Positions 1-10,423 of a stretch of DNA of 34,783 bases are shown one piece after another. The notes beneath the pieces were generated by a model. It had not been told where the DNA came from. It saw only the letters and a program-made list of their open reading frames with translations, and did not search any database. How positions within the stretch are numbered: the stretch's first letter is position 1; the number at the start of each line of letters is the position of its first letter. The stretch comes from Hysterium pulicare CBS 123377 (Eukaryota; Ascomycota; Dothideomycetes; Hysteriales; Hysteriaceae), in contig AJFK01000105.1 in assembly GCA_000467715.1 (NCBI GenBank), positions 1 to 34,783 on the forward strand, written 5' to 3'. The translations under genes were made by a program, and so were the position numbers.

Positions 1-3
1 TTG

Positions 4-44
4 CACACGATCAATTGTTTTCTTAGGACGTGATTCATAAGAGT
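4..44 (+). repeat. Left terminal inverted repeat of the MITE-like element
   Basis: This arm pairs with 221-260. It shares CACACGATCAAT at the outer end and GACGTGATTC further in, and ends with AAGAGT. Confidence 0.8.
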
Positions 45-220
45 TTCAGCTCTACCGCTGCAGGATTGTTAAGATCATGTAAACTCTGTACCCAGCAACG
101 TGGTGTTGCCTATCATTTTTGGCGACTCGAAAAAACAGCAGCCTGGTAAACTTAATGCGGGAACTCTGTATCTCTACCAAAGTTAATATTATATAACAAT
201 ACCACAGCGATGGATGTGAG

Positions 221-260
221 ACTCTTACGAATCACGTCTTAAGAAACGATTGATCGTGTG
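221..260 (-). repeat. Right terminal inverted repeat of the MITE-like element
   Basis: This is the reverse complement of the left arm at 4-44, one base shorter because a run of T has lost or gained a base. The outer end reads ATCGTGTG on the plus strand. Confidence 0.8.
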
Positions 261-3200
261 TAATCTCAAGGTTGCGGGTATGTCTAATTCCCCATCATAA
301 TGACGAATAACACCTCATTAGCGACGACCCCCGCATCAGGCTTCATGCTTCTTTTTTGGCTGCTCGATTCACCTTCGGAAGGGATGAGAGTCACAATTTA
401 CCATTCCTGGACCCTTGGTACAGGCACTTCGCCGGCTTTCATTCTTCTTACAACCCACGCACAACTCTATGAGCAAGATCTGCATACTGAAGAAGCCTTG
501 AAGAAGAAAGTATCATCGCCGATGTCTATCAGGTTGAAACAAGCTCACTTCGATAATGCAGACGGCACGAAGCCTCAAAAGCCATTCCGCTGCTCTCATT
601 CATCTCGCTAATCCCATACAAACGAAGTCTAGCTATCAGCGAAAAATAAACAAACCATCCAATCCGATACATCGAATTTTATCAGTGGCCACTCCTTCCT
701 TTTTGTCAGAATGTCAGAAAAAGGCATTTGCAAGCGATCCCAAAAACCAGCCTCACCTTGAAACAACCCTCAAACGACACGTGGGTGGGGGTCAAGAGTC
801 CTTTCTCACACAATCAAAAGCTTCCCGGAAACGCTAAAATGAACAACGTGGGATGGATGGACGGACGGACGGGTGATCCTCCCAGCTGATGGCATCCTCC
901 CGGACATGTAAGCCCGTTGAAGTCCTATCATCCCGTTCCTTCCTTCCCATCGGGGAATGTCCTTGAGAGGTGGAAATAAAACTGATAAAGGTGAGATTCG
1001 CGGACTTCCGCTCGTTTTGATAGGATTGGAGTGGTACGTGATATTGGTGCGCCCGAAAATTGGATGGCTAGCCGTTTGCTGAATACATGTCCGGTTTGCG
1101 CCTCCATGGACATTTTCTTTCATGCATGCATGTAGTCAGATAAGATAGTGGCACTATGCAGCTATAATGTCGGTCCGTTATGGATTGCATATGCATGGCG
1201 TACGCCCTCATCTTGCTCTGAAAGTGATCACGGCATATCCATTTAGGCAGTCCTGAAGCACACGTGTGCTGATGTCAGCATCAGGAAATCCGCCTAGATA
1301 AAATGTCACTACAACAATATCACTGGATATCAAGATATATCATGATGCATGTTGAAGCTTACATCCTGCGATACTGGCATATATTCAACGGTGTGTAACG
1401 AACTCGGTGCTTTTTACAAAAATAGGCCCCTCGTCGTCTCACACCGTCTGGATATAATGAGCATTACCTTCTTGGAGCCAACAACCGGGTGGAATGCCTA
1501 TTCCCAGGACTTCGGAAGTCGAGTTCGGCATCTTACATGAGAATTGAGCCATTTTCGCTGAACTATACATCCAATAACCATGGATCAATTCCGACAGCCG
1601 TTGAGAACTACTGTTCGTAAGATCGATTGCAGAAAGGCGACCAGGGTTGGTACAGAAGATGATGCAGCGAGCCGACGGCAAGGACGCTTCACAACAGCGG
1701 CAACCTCGACGCAAAGAAGAAGCATATGCAATCCAATTTCTGGTCGTTGGGTACCGAGGTCGATCGTATTTTGTCCTGGTACTGTACAACAACCGACTCG
1801 GGCCGAGCTTGATTGTTCTCTCTCTCACGCGACACATGTCAAAAGAGTCCCGGAGGTTGGGTGCCCGAGTCCTGCATGCTGCTGCCCTACGAGAAGCTTG
1901 GAAAAAACCTTGATGGGATGGCGAGGATGACTGGTGTTTCGGCACTTGATCGACAGGGACGAACAGGAAGGCTGGGTAGGAATTGCGACTTGAGGTCATT
2001 CCTCTCAATTCAACACGACGGATCCAAGAGCACAGATCCCCTTGACCGAGATCGGCAGAAGGACATACATCAACGACGAGTTGGGAAGCCTGGAGTGAGA
2101 AACATTTCCGCAAACAAAAAGTAGAGTAGCAGCCAGCAGGCGTCGTGAAACGTTACGAAGATACTTATGTCCATCCATGGATGCTCAGCAAGCCGCATTT
2201 CCTGTTGCGGACGGCTTGATCCACCGGGTAATTCACCATTACCGTAACCGGTTCGGCTGAGTACTGAACACAAGGTACGGAGAACCTCGTACTTCTGCTC
2301 GGCGGTCGGAAGAAGAGTAAGTCCATCGGCTGAGCAGCCGGTGTCCGGAATGTTTAAAGAGAAGGTTGAAGAAGCAGCTGCTACTGCTGGTGGAGGGCGC
2401 AACGTTGCACTCTGCTCTCACCCCCAAACTGTTCCTGCAACAGAGAGCCCCTTTCCACAAGGCGTGCTCCACTTCCCACGTTTTCGGCAGGGTTAACTCC
2501 TTTGCAGGTATCGATCGCAGCTTATCCTTGTCTTCGCTTCCAGCGGAATGGACGAGCCGATGCAGGTTGCATTAGTGCTGCTGCAGCTAACAGGACACCG
2601 TTCGCCCACAATTCCGTCCTCCCCACAGCCAAAATTCCAGCAGCCAAATCTCGGATTTCGAATTTCTGGTTTTGTGGAGAAATTTTGTTGAGTGCTCCTG
2701 GGCCTGCAGGATGCGCAGTGAATGACTTGCCGCGCAGCGTCGGCCTTTAGGAAGTCTTTGCGACGGAGACCGTAGCATCTCTGCCGCGTCAGGGCGGGTC
2801 TAATCGCTCACTTTGGCAACTGGCAAAATGGTTGTGTCGGCCCATGACACTATCCATCCTACCTGAGTAAATGCCCTTTGAAATCAGAGTCAGGTTCTTA
2901 GCTGCCGTTGCTTGGGTGACTTGCCTTTTCACCTTGTTCCATACTCATTCTAAGGAGGTTGGGGGATTGGGCATGGTTGGTCATAACGTTCAGGCACTTA
3001 AGGATTTGTCTCACTCTGTTGCTGCCAGCCCCTGTCTATAGTTCGTAAGCTGAAAGTATATGCCCTGGAAGGCTGGATTCATATCATGAGCGACTCCCTT
3101 AGATTACTGTCCCTTCTCAAGAGACTCAGGCAAATTGTGAGATGTCAGTCCGCGTCCGCGTCCAAACGGCAATTCTCGCGCAAAGTGATTTGAGCCGTCC

Positions 3201-4900
3201 TTGTTCATAAAGATGTGACGGATCACTCTGTCCATACTCCATATTCGCGCAAAAAGATTCGTTGTGTGTGAAACCGGCAAATCCAGGTACGCACCCCAGT
3301 CCTTGCAGAGACTTGCAGCGAACGATTCCACGCGGAAGCGTGCAGGCAGCCTCCGCTTCCTTCGACCGCGCCGCGGAAGGCTTGCAGGGCCTACGACGAT
3401 CGCTGTATTTGTCTAAATGCGACATGTCTGAGATGAAGCGACAAAGAAAATCCGCTCTTCTGGCCCTCATGGCTTTGCAGTGAGCAATAACATGACACAG
3501 CTATCGGCTGCGGCATCGCATCCCCATCCGCATCCGCTTTTTGAGACGGCCAAACAAGGGAGCTGCTTGGCCGTCGAAACCTCCCATATGATAAGTGGTC
3601 GGCGACATGGGGCGTGGGCCAATTTGAGTCGCGCGTTTGTTAAAGTCCGAGTGAAATTGACCTTGGGCGCGGATCCAGGTAACCCAACCGGCTGATCAAA
3701 CGAAGCGCCTCGATGCTTTCTAGAGTCCTTCCAGAATGAAATAACCAAGCGAAGTTTAGGCGGCGCACCTGTCGAGTAAGGCGCTGTTCCATGCTCGGCT
3801 AAGCTTCTGTTTCCCCTTTGCAGTGACAAGTCCGCTCTCCAGCCAGCGCTCGCCATGCCGGACTCACTGTTGCCTACGAGCCATGGATTTGACACGAGTT
3901 GTGATTGCACTCTCGACCACGGACGTCTATGACTCTTCCCCGAATTAGCCCAGCGAGGATGTGCACAGTAGCGCGAGGGATGTGATGTCGACGGGTGCTC
4001 AAAATCCCACGTGGATAAGGGATGCCTATCAACGGGCATGGGCATTTTCATCAAAAGGAACGAGAGGTCCACGACAGCGTGCCGCGCTGCTGCCACAAAG
4101 ATACAGTCCGCCAAAAGCAAAAACACTGTGACTCCGTGCCTTTGACTTGGGACGATTTAGGGGCAGCTTACCAGCTACCCGGGCGACGGATGGCAACGAT
4201 GAAGACGATTTGGGCTCAGAGACACGCACAGTGGGCCCATCGGGGAAGCCCATCCGCGGCTTGGTGGGCGTGTTCTAGTGATTCTGGCGATGTTCTAGGA
4301 CGTGCATCAGCGAGTCAAAAGGCACAGGAGGGCTTTGGCTGCGCTTATTAGTCGCTGCATTGGTGCTGGCGTAGGGAGCACCGAGCAGGTCACCTACCCA
4401 GGTCCCAGGCGCTGACACGGTCTCATCTAAGCCGAGAAGGGCGTGTCATATGCGTCGCCAGGAGCCCACGGCTGGAAGGCAACATGGCAAGTTGGATGAT
4501 AGAAGAAGTCGACGGAGGATGGAAGGGCAGAATGTCGCCGGCCTAGCACGGTAGGACGTGCTGACTGCTCAGAGGGTAAAAGACGTTAGAACACGGCGAA
4601 TAAAAAGAATACGGCCCCTAGCGTGTGCGGCAGGTCTTGGGCTGGCGCAGGTACAGGCTCTTGTGGGCCTCTGTGGGAGCTTAGTGTGTCGTCGAAGCCA
4701 GGGGCAACCTTTCAGGTGGGAGCTGAGTTGCAGATCCCCTTGTCCAAGTGCCAGAAAGTATTTTGCGCCAGCCTGCAGGGAAGCAGTTGAAACAGCCCCG
4801 AAAGTCCCGTCGGCCGGCACGTCATGTTGCCTACGCTTTGATTCCTGAAAAGAAGTCCTCATTTCATTTGTCTCGCCGCCGCCAAGCCTGTGCTTTTGCA
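261..4900. other. Gene-poor stretch with no supportable gene
   Basis: Open frames here are short, overlap one another on both strands, and encode nothing I recognise. The longest (minus 1439-2113 and minus 3467-4126) are rich in Arg, Ser and Cys with no domain-like blocks, as expected of chance frames. Small motifs are present, such as a CACGTG at 779-784 and short GGATGGAC-type repeats near 843-870, but nothing forms a clear gene, RNA or transposon. It may be the long upstream region of the unit that starts near 4930, or a gene-free island. Confidence 0.5.
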
Positions 4901-4929
4901 AGTCATGAAGCCCCTTAACGGGTGAATCT

Positions 4930-4935
4930 TATATA
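4930..4935 (+). promoter_or_regulatory. Putative TATA box before a pyrimidine-rich leader
   Basis: TATATA is followed about 40-100 bases on by a strongly CT-rich tract (around 4976-5025). TATA plus a CT-rich start region is a common arrangement at highly expressed ascomycete genes. No long ORF follows, so the assignment is tentative. Confidence 0.35.
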
Positions 4936-5367
4936 GGAACCGCTGCCCTGCCTGCGTGAATTCCTGGCCCTGTACTTCTCTCAACACCTTCGCTCCCTCT
5001 GTCTCTCTCTCCCTTCCGCAGACTCGCTCGAACGCCCCAAAGACCTACCCGGCTGTAGTCTCTTGGGCAACACGACACTATTAATTGCGTCTGCCAGCTC
5101 GCACACGAAGTCTGCCACACCTCTTGCTTGTGACCCATTCACTCTATCGGGGCCTTCCAGGACGTTTACCGCCTTCCCCCATCTGCTCCTCGCTACCTAT
5201 TCCGTCGCTTTCTGCTGCTTGTACAAGCATCTCGGCCCACGGCTCCATTCGCTCGCCCTAGCTGACGCTACACTTCCGCTGCCTGCTGCTGTGCCTGTGA
5301 GTCAACCACAATATCGGCTTTCTGCCAAGATAAGCTGACCGCATCGTGAACGCCATTGACTGACGGT

Positions 5368-5375
5368 TATAAAAG
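5368..5375 (+). promoter_or_regulatory. Putative TATA box (TATAAAAG)
   Basis: A canonical TATAAAAG lies 17 bases before ATG 5392 and 47 before ATG 5422. The same bases could instead be the 3' part of an intron starting at a GTGAGT near 5296. The two readings exclude each other. Confidence 0.3.
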
Positions 5376-5391
5376 CAGACCCAATCCCACC

Positions 5392-5490
5392 ATGATACTC
5401 AGGGAACCAGAATCAAACAACATGGGACGCGGAGCCTACGACACGACGGGAACGCCTAAACCCCCACCGCCGCCACCCAAACGGCGATAG
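5392..5490 (+). CDS. Possible 32-residue proline-rich small ORF
   Basis: ATG at 5392 sits in a good start context (CCCACCATGA). A second in-frame ATG at 5422 (AACAACATGG) is also good. The ORF ends at TAG 5488-5490. The peptide is hydrophilic, with six consecutive prolines followed by KRR at the C terminus; from the second ATG it is 22 residues. It lies in a stretch with promoter-like (TATATA 4930, TATAAAAG 5368-5375) and splice-like signals but no larger ORF. If TATAAAAG is a real TATA box, initiation would fall past the first ATG and favour the second. It could be a small peptide gene, an upstream ORF of a transcript with no visible main ORF, or chance. I do not recognise it. Confidence 0.3.
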   Translation: MILREPESNNMGRGAYDTTGTPKPPPPPPKRR

Positions 5491-5673
5491 CGATCCAATA
5501 TCAACCTCTCATCGCACATCGTTCAACCGTCGCCACGCTTTCTTTTTGTTCCGCCCAAGTCCGTTGCCTCCAGACGCTCCCTGGCGAAATCCCGTCTACT
5601 AGGCGCAATTTCAAAGAGTTCCACGGCCTGCTCGGTGTTCCGTTGAGAGCAGAGGGATGACATTTCGCGCGTC

Positions 5674-5733
5674 GTAAGTTCCAAGCCTAGCATTGCTCAC
5701 CACACCTTGCATAAGACCCTGACTAACCAATAG
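5674..5733 (+). other. Consensus spliceosomal intron in a transcript without a recognised ORF
   Basis: The segment has a GTAAGT donor, a CTAAC branch motif at 5723-5727 and an AATAG acceptor, 60 nt in all, similar in size to the introns of confident genes in this window. The flanks contain no long ORF in phase with it. A downstream short ORF starts at ATG 5853 (43 codons). This suggests a spliced leader or noncoding transcript on the plus strand. Confidence 0.4.
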
Positions 5734-6801
5734 CCACTGCAGCCCACACTTCCACTTTTCATCAAATCTCACCCAGCACGCACATCTTATTCTCACCGGC
5801 TTTTCTCGCGATTACGGCTTTTAATAATCAGCGGCTCATCTTCGTTCTCAGCATGCCTAATACCCCCGTCCTGCGTTACTACGAGCGAGCTTTCCCTGCA
5901 TCAATCTGCACTGTATCACTAGACCTTTCCTCCGGGCCATTCCCGACACGACGGTTTCTCCTTGCTTTCAACAGCACCTTTTAGCGACAGCATTTCATTG
6001 CGAAAAAAAGTTTCTCTTTGGCGTTTGAATAGATCAGGTGGCTCAGGCATGGATACCAAAAATCGGACTTCTCATTTTGTTTCCTTTCTTTTTTTCTCTC
6101 GGAACAGCATTTGGGTAGACTTCCATTCGCCTGCAGTTCATTCTGCCACATAGGGCGTGGATCATTTGTACAATAGCTCAGCGGGCCTGCGATGGGTTCT
6201 TCGTCGGTCATGACCACACGGCGAATCTGCATTCATCATCGGGCCTGCACATCAGATTGAGCGCTGACGGCGCTGCTCGTTTTGATCACTTTTCGGAGCT
6301 GGAAGGGTACCTGGGTATTGGTCCTGTGTTTCGTCAAACACTTACCGGGGGTGGAAATAGACTGTCGCTGTAATCACAATAGATTTTATCATTCTCCAAA
6401 TAGAAATGATGTTATAATTGGTGTGAACCAGGTAATCACTCTCCCGCCGGAGCGGCACGGTAGCACGCATGGCGTTGATGATCGCGCCCAAGGCGCTTTC
6501 GATAGGCGTTAGATGACAAGCTGCAGCCTGCTTCCCATTGTTTTCTTGTGGAAGTCCAACCCTTGCTTGTGCGACTGTTGGAGCACCTCGATACCTTGCC
6601 CTTATTGCCGCGGCCTTGGCAGATTTGGTGGAGAGGAAATCCCCCACGCTGCTCGGCGCGGCTGGTCTCCTTGCAACCTCACGAAGTCAACCACGACCAA
6701 GCCTCAACCACTCGACGCAGCCACCCTTCGCAGACCTTACTGATCGCGACCGACCGCCCTTTTGCTATCGATATTGCACCAATATAGTGGACAAAGCCAC
6801 A
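5734..6801. other. Intergenic, 3' part of the leader-like unit and ARPC5 upstream region
   Basis: Only short frames are present (for example 5853-5984). A locally AT-rich segment lies around 6380-6420. The last 200-300 bases are presumably the promoter and 5' UTR of the Arp2/3 gene starting at 6802. No RNA gene or repeat is recognisable. Confidence 0.4.
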
Positions 6802-7954
6802 ATGGCCACCCTCAACTGGCGGACAATCAACATCGATGCGCTGGATCCAGACTCCCCCGCCAATTTCGACCTCAGCACTCTCACCCCCGCCGTTGCACCG
6901 GTATCAACGGCCGACGTACAGAGTCTTGCCGGCCAGATACGCCAACTGTTAAGAGGCGGAGACAATGAGGGGGCGCTGCGAGGAGCGCTGGAAAACCCGC
7001 CATATGGGGGTGACGAGCGAGGAAAGGTTCGTAGCATCAAACACCCCTCCAGCTCAACACTACGCTCCAACCCATCGCCATGGAACGCTATTGGATGTCT
7101 CGCCAGATCTGGTCCTCGTGAGAAGGTCGCAGCCGGCCTTTTGGGTTGGAGCTCCCAGTGACATGGGAGGGTAGCGAGCACGAGTACACAAGCACACAAG
7201 AGTAGCAGACAGGGCTGACAAATGTCTCACTTTTTCAATAGGAAGTCCACCTAGCCACCGTCATCGAAATTCTCCAATCGATCAGGCAATCGGAGATGTC
7301 GCCCATTCTAAGTCGTCTATACAAATCGGAAGGTGGGACGGAGGCGCTGGACGTGCTAATGAAATATGTGTATGAGCCCCTCATTCCACAATTCAACAAT
7401 GGGAGAGATCCGTCACGGACAAAATTGGTCTATACCGCCTTTTGAGCCCCCCAGATGATCTCTCCAGATCCCGTACCTCAACGTTCTACAATTCGCTTGA
7501 AATTTCTGCATGGAGCTTCTCGGGCTGACGTCGGTCTCTCATCAGATACAAAGGCATGGCACACACAAGTTCGGCTTCGTCAGCTAAGGCTCTCACACCG
7601 CAAGCAACCGGATTCTCGCAGATTCACGGTCGGGGTGGAGGCGAAGGAGGTGGGCAAGCGATGAGCGTACTCTTGTCCTGGCATGAGAAGGTATGGTAGT
7701 ATTCGCTCTTGCTCCTGATTCTACTTCCCTCGACACTTCTCCGAGTCTACGATATCAATTCGCCGTATATCTGTCCACTTTCCGAAATTCCTCACTTGTT
7801 GCACGATTACCTATGCGACACTTCTCGCTCCTTCTTCATCTTCGTACACACTCCATGGTGCGTTCACTGTCACCCCACTAACACCTCTCAGCTCGTCGAA
7901 ATTGCAGGACCAGGCAGCATCGTCAGGGTTATGACTGACCGACGGACCGTATGA
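6802..7954 (+). CDS. ARPC5: Arp2/3 complex subunit 5 (p16-Arc/ARPC5), four exons
   Basis: ARPC5 is the small structural subunit of the seven-protein Arp2/3 complex that nucleates branched actin filaments at cortical actin patches during endocytosis and growth. Exons 6802-7026, 7242-7369, 7546-7690 and 7892-7954 join in phase to 186 residues, slightly longer than the animal protein (about 151) and normal for fungi. The N terminus contains NWRTINIDALDPDSP. The second exon holds VIEILQSIRQSEM and LDVLMKYV; exon 3 continues YKGMA and ends with MSVLLSWHEK. The last exon gives the diagnostic C terminus IVRVMTDRRTV. Introns are 215, 176 and 201 nt, longer than most here. The internal Gly/Ser-rich loop between YKGMA and the WHEK helix is the variable linker seen in filamentous fungi. 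The start is chosen by homology and context (CACAATGG). Confidence 0.95.
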
Positions 7955-9456
7955 TCAAACATCGAGCATCAGACAGCCATCAGGAGACGAGGATGTTCCG
8001 GCGAGTTTCATGTACCCAACTACCGCGAACATCAGGTCACGACAACCTGACCATCACCTCATGAACAAGAAAAGGAATCGGGAAACACGACTTCGTAACT
8101 TCACGATCTCACATCCTCCATAGAGACGAGTGCGTCACAGTCGCGCAACTCACCAACCCAGACTATCTAGGTAGAAGGAAACAGTTCTTGTTAGACATGT
8201 TAATTTTCCCATCCTTGCCGCTGCTTACTCTGCACTGACCTCGAACCGTCGACCTTGACACTTTCAGCCTCATCCATGCAAGAAAAGATTCTGCAGCAAG
8301 GTTCTTATCAGGCATGCATACGCCGCACCCAAGTCAAAACGAACCCCCAAATTCTAACTCTACCACTCCCCTTTTTCCTACTGCATGTTCCTGCAATGCC
8401 CTCACTCAAGTCCTACACGAACCACGCGCCATTTTCTTACTTCGAAATGCCACCAGCTGCGAATCATGTCCACGATGCAGAAACACTCACCCGTCCTCTC
8501 CGTATGGTCTAGTATTTCCATACGTCGTTGCCGCAGCGATCTTCTCGGCCTCCAGGATCACAACTCACGCCACTTCTCATCCTCTCATCCTTCCCCCCCT
8601 CCCTCCATTCCTTCCTTCCCTCTCTTCCTTAAGAAACCCGCCGCCTCACTTAATTCCCGCGAAACGCTTGTGCGTTTTGGAGCTCGGATGCCCTTCCCTT
8701 CCCTTCCTTCTCTCTCTTCAACAGGTTTCAGGAAGGGAACACGTAACATATTGCAACCCCTACCTACGATCCCTATATCACGGTCCATCCATTCCGGCAT
8801 CTCGGAATCGAAAGTCCATAGCTCTCACGCACGTACGTATGCACGCTGCGCGCACGATCTAAACTTTGGGGCGCGCGGGGACAAATAATATACGCAGTCA
8901 CGCGTTTCGATGGAAGTTTGATTTTTCTTGATTACTTCTCCTACGATCCATGCACCGACTACGTATGTCCGCAGTCTGCTATTAAGATATCCCCATTTCC
9001 AGCACTGCATGTCATAATCCCATCGAACCCATCTAATCCCAATCCTAACGGAGACGCCCAATTAGAAGAATAGGTATACCGAATAAACCATAAGCCATCA
9101 TTCTATCAGACTTGTTTCTCGGGCGGGGGTATAATAAGGGGCACTGGTAAGAACAAGATATAACGATGGGGAAGTGAATGAATAACCCCAGTCCCAAAAA
9201 CCCTGATAATTCGTTTCCTAACGCCCCCCAAAAACTCCAGTGATGCATTTGTTCGTTGATCTGGCCTTTTCTTTCATCTCCTGGCCCTCTTCTGATTTTC
9301 TTCTTTTCCCCGAGTAGGAGGAACAATTGATGAAGCTTCTACTTGCATCTCATGACACCCCTCCTCCTCTGTTCTCCCTTCTAGAGTAGAGGATAACAAT
9401 TATCGCCATTCGAGCACCCTCCCATATTTCATTTTCACGGGACCTTCCTTCCTCCC
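7955..9456. other. Intergenic between convergent genes
   Basis: This is the 3' flank shared by ARPC5 (+) and the membrane-protein gene (-). It is rich in CCTTCC/CCCTCC runs, mainly 8580-8720. The overlapping plus-strand frames at 8314-8888 are low-complexity Pro/Ser/His translations of those runs. I see no gene, RNA or transposon. Confidence 0.5.
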
Positions 9457-10423
9457 TTACACACCTTCGTACGGCCTGTTTGGCTCGTGAGGGATTTGTG
9501 GAGCTCCATTAGACGTCACGTGCGCTGGTGCATGCGTTGGTGCGGGCGCTGTGGGTAGCTGGTCGTGGTTGTGTGCCATGTCGCCCATGCCTAGGCCATT
9601 GGACCCATTTTCTTCTCTTCCGAGTTTCGATTCAGCGGTGCGGGCGTGCGTGGATTTGGGACCGAACTTTTCGTTGTGGTTGTAGCTCCTCCAGAGGATG
9701 AAGGTGCTGTCCGAAAAATGTCAGTATTTAGATTCCTAGATTAGGGGGTAAGGGGAAATGCGATGCTACTCACCTCGTAAATGTAGCGATCATTCCCGGC
9801 CACTCGAATACCACGCTTGCGATGGCGCGCCCGTTATGCCGGTATTTCAATGGACTGCCTCCGTATTCTACTAATAGTCTTGTGGCTGTCGCTGAATCCG
9901 TCCCGGTCACGTATGCAGCATGCGATGCGACGATGATGGTGAGACCAAGAGCAGAAGCGAGGGTGAAGAGACATGCGAGCACGCTGCAGATGCGCCAGGC
10001 GAGTTTCACAGCGGGAGACTCGTAGCGTTCGGGCCAGAAGAGGTCGAAGAAGAATCCCGAACCGAAGATAGTAGCAACGTAAATGCCGACAAAGATGTTG
10101 TAGGAGGCCATTCCTATGAAGTCGTCGTTGTGGACGGTTGCGCCGGGGGAGCGTTTGGCGACGAAGTCTTGTTGGTCTACGTAGTCTAATGTGCCGTTCT
10201 ATGTTAGCATTTGCAGTTCATTCAAGCACTGTGTGTGTAGAAGTGTGGGAATACCTGATAGAGCCGCCGTCCCTAAACTCTCGCTAACAACTGTACATAT
10301 CATGGCGATTTGATATACGATGAATTTTGTTCTTCGCAAATGGTACTCGTTGTTCCACATGTAACTATTCTTGAACTTCCCCCATTGCATGTCGCGCAAG
10401 TCGAGACCCCATATTACTGCCAT
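9457..10423 (-). CDS. Conserved fungal four-span membrane protein of unknown function, three exons
   Basis: Exons 10423-10255, 10185-9774 and 9706-9457 join in phase to 276 residues. The introns (69 and 67 nt) have GTATTC and GTGAGT donors and CTAAC/CTGAC branch sites. The N terminus reads MAVIWGLDLRDMQWGKF, then YMWNNEYHLRRTKF before the first membrane span. Four hydrophobic segments lie at roughly residues 33-55, 82-104, 113-147 and 178-200; the second ends in FFFDLFWPERYESP. The tail (about 205-276) is polar, rich in Asn, Pro, His and Gly, and probably cytosolic. I recognise the pattern as a family widespread in filamentous ascomycetes but know of no assigned function. An alternative start upstream (10537) is in frame, but the 10423 ATG begins the conserved block. 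Confidence 0.8.

Larger units (their letters stand above)
4..260. mobile_element. MITE-like inverted-repeat element (non-autonomous DNA transposon relic)
   Basis: Bases 4-44 and the reverse complement of 221-260 match over about 40 positions, with roughly four substitutions and one single-base indel. Both termini begin CACACGATCAAT. The 176-bp interior is AT-rich and has no coding capacity. A 257-bp element with long terminal inverted repeats and no transposase is the usual form of a MITE mobilised in trans. Most differences between the arms are transitions (T/C, G/A), which fits decay by deamination or RIP-like mutation. The target-site duplication cannot be judged because only three bases precede the left arm. 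The superfamily is not assignable from what is visible. Confidence 0.75.

Noticed and set aside
1439-2113. 224-codon minus-strand ORF
   Set aside because: Arg/Ser/Cys-rich with no domain-like block, and overlapped by three plus-strand frames of similar quality; likely chance.
3467-4126. 219-codon minus-strand ORF
   Set aside because: No recognisable family, no supporting splice or start context, and composition like a random frame.
6155-6260. U3 snoRNA suggested by GGATCATTTGTACAATAG
   Set aside because: Resembles U3 box A only loosely; the C'/B/C/D boxes were not found in order downstream.
8314-8888. Two overlapping plus-strand ORFs of 182 and 167 codons
   Set aside because: They translate CCTTCC-type low-complexity DNA; neither resembles a protein family.
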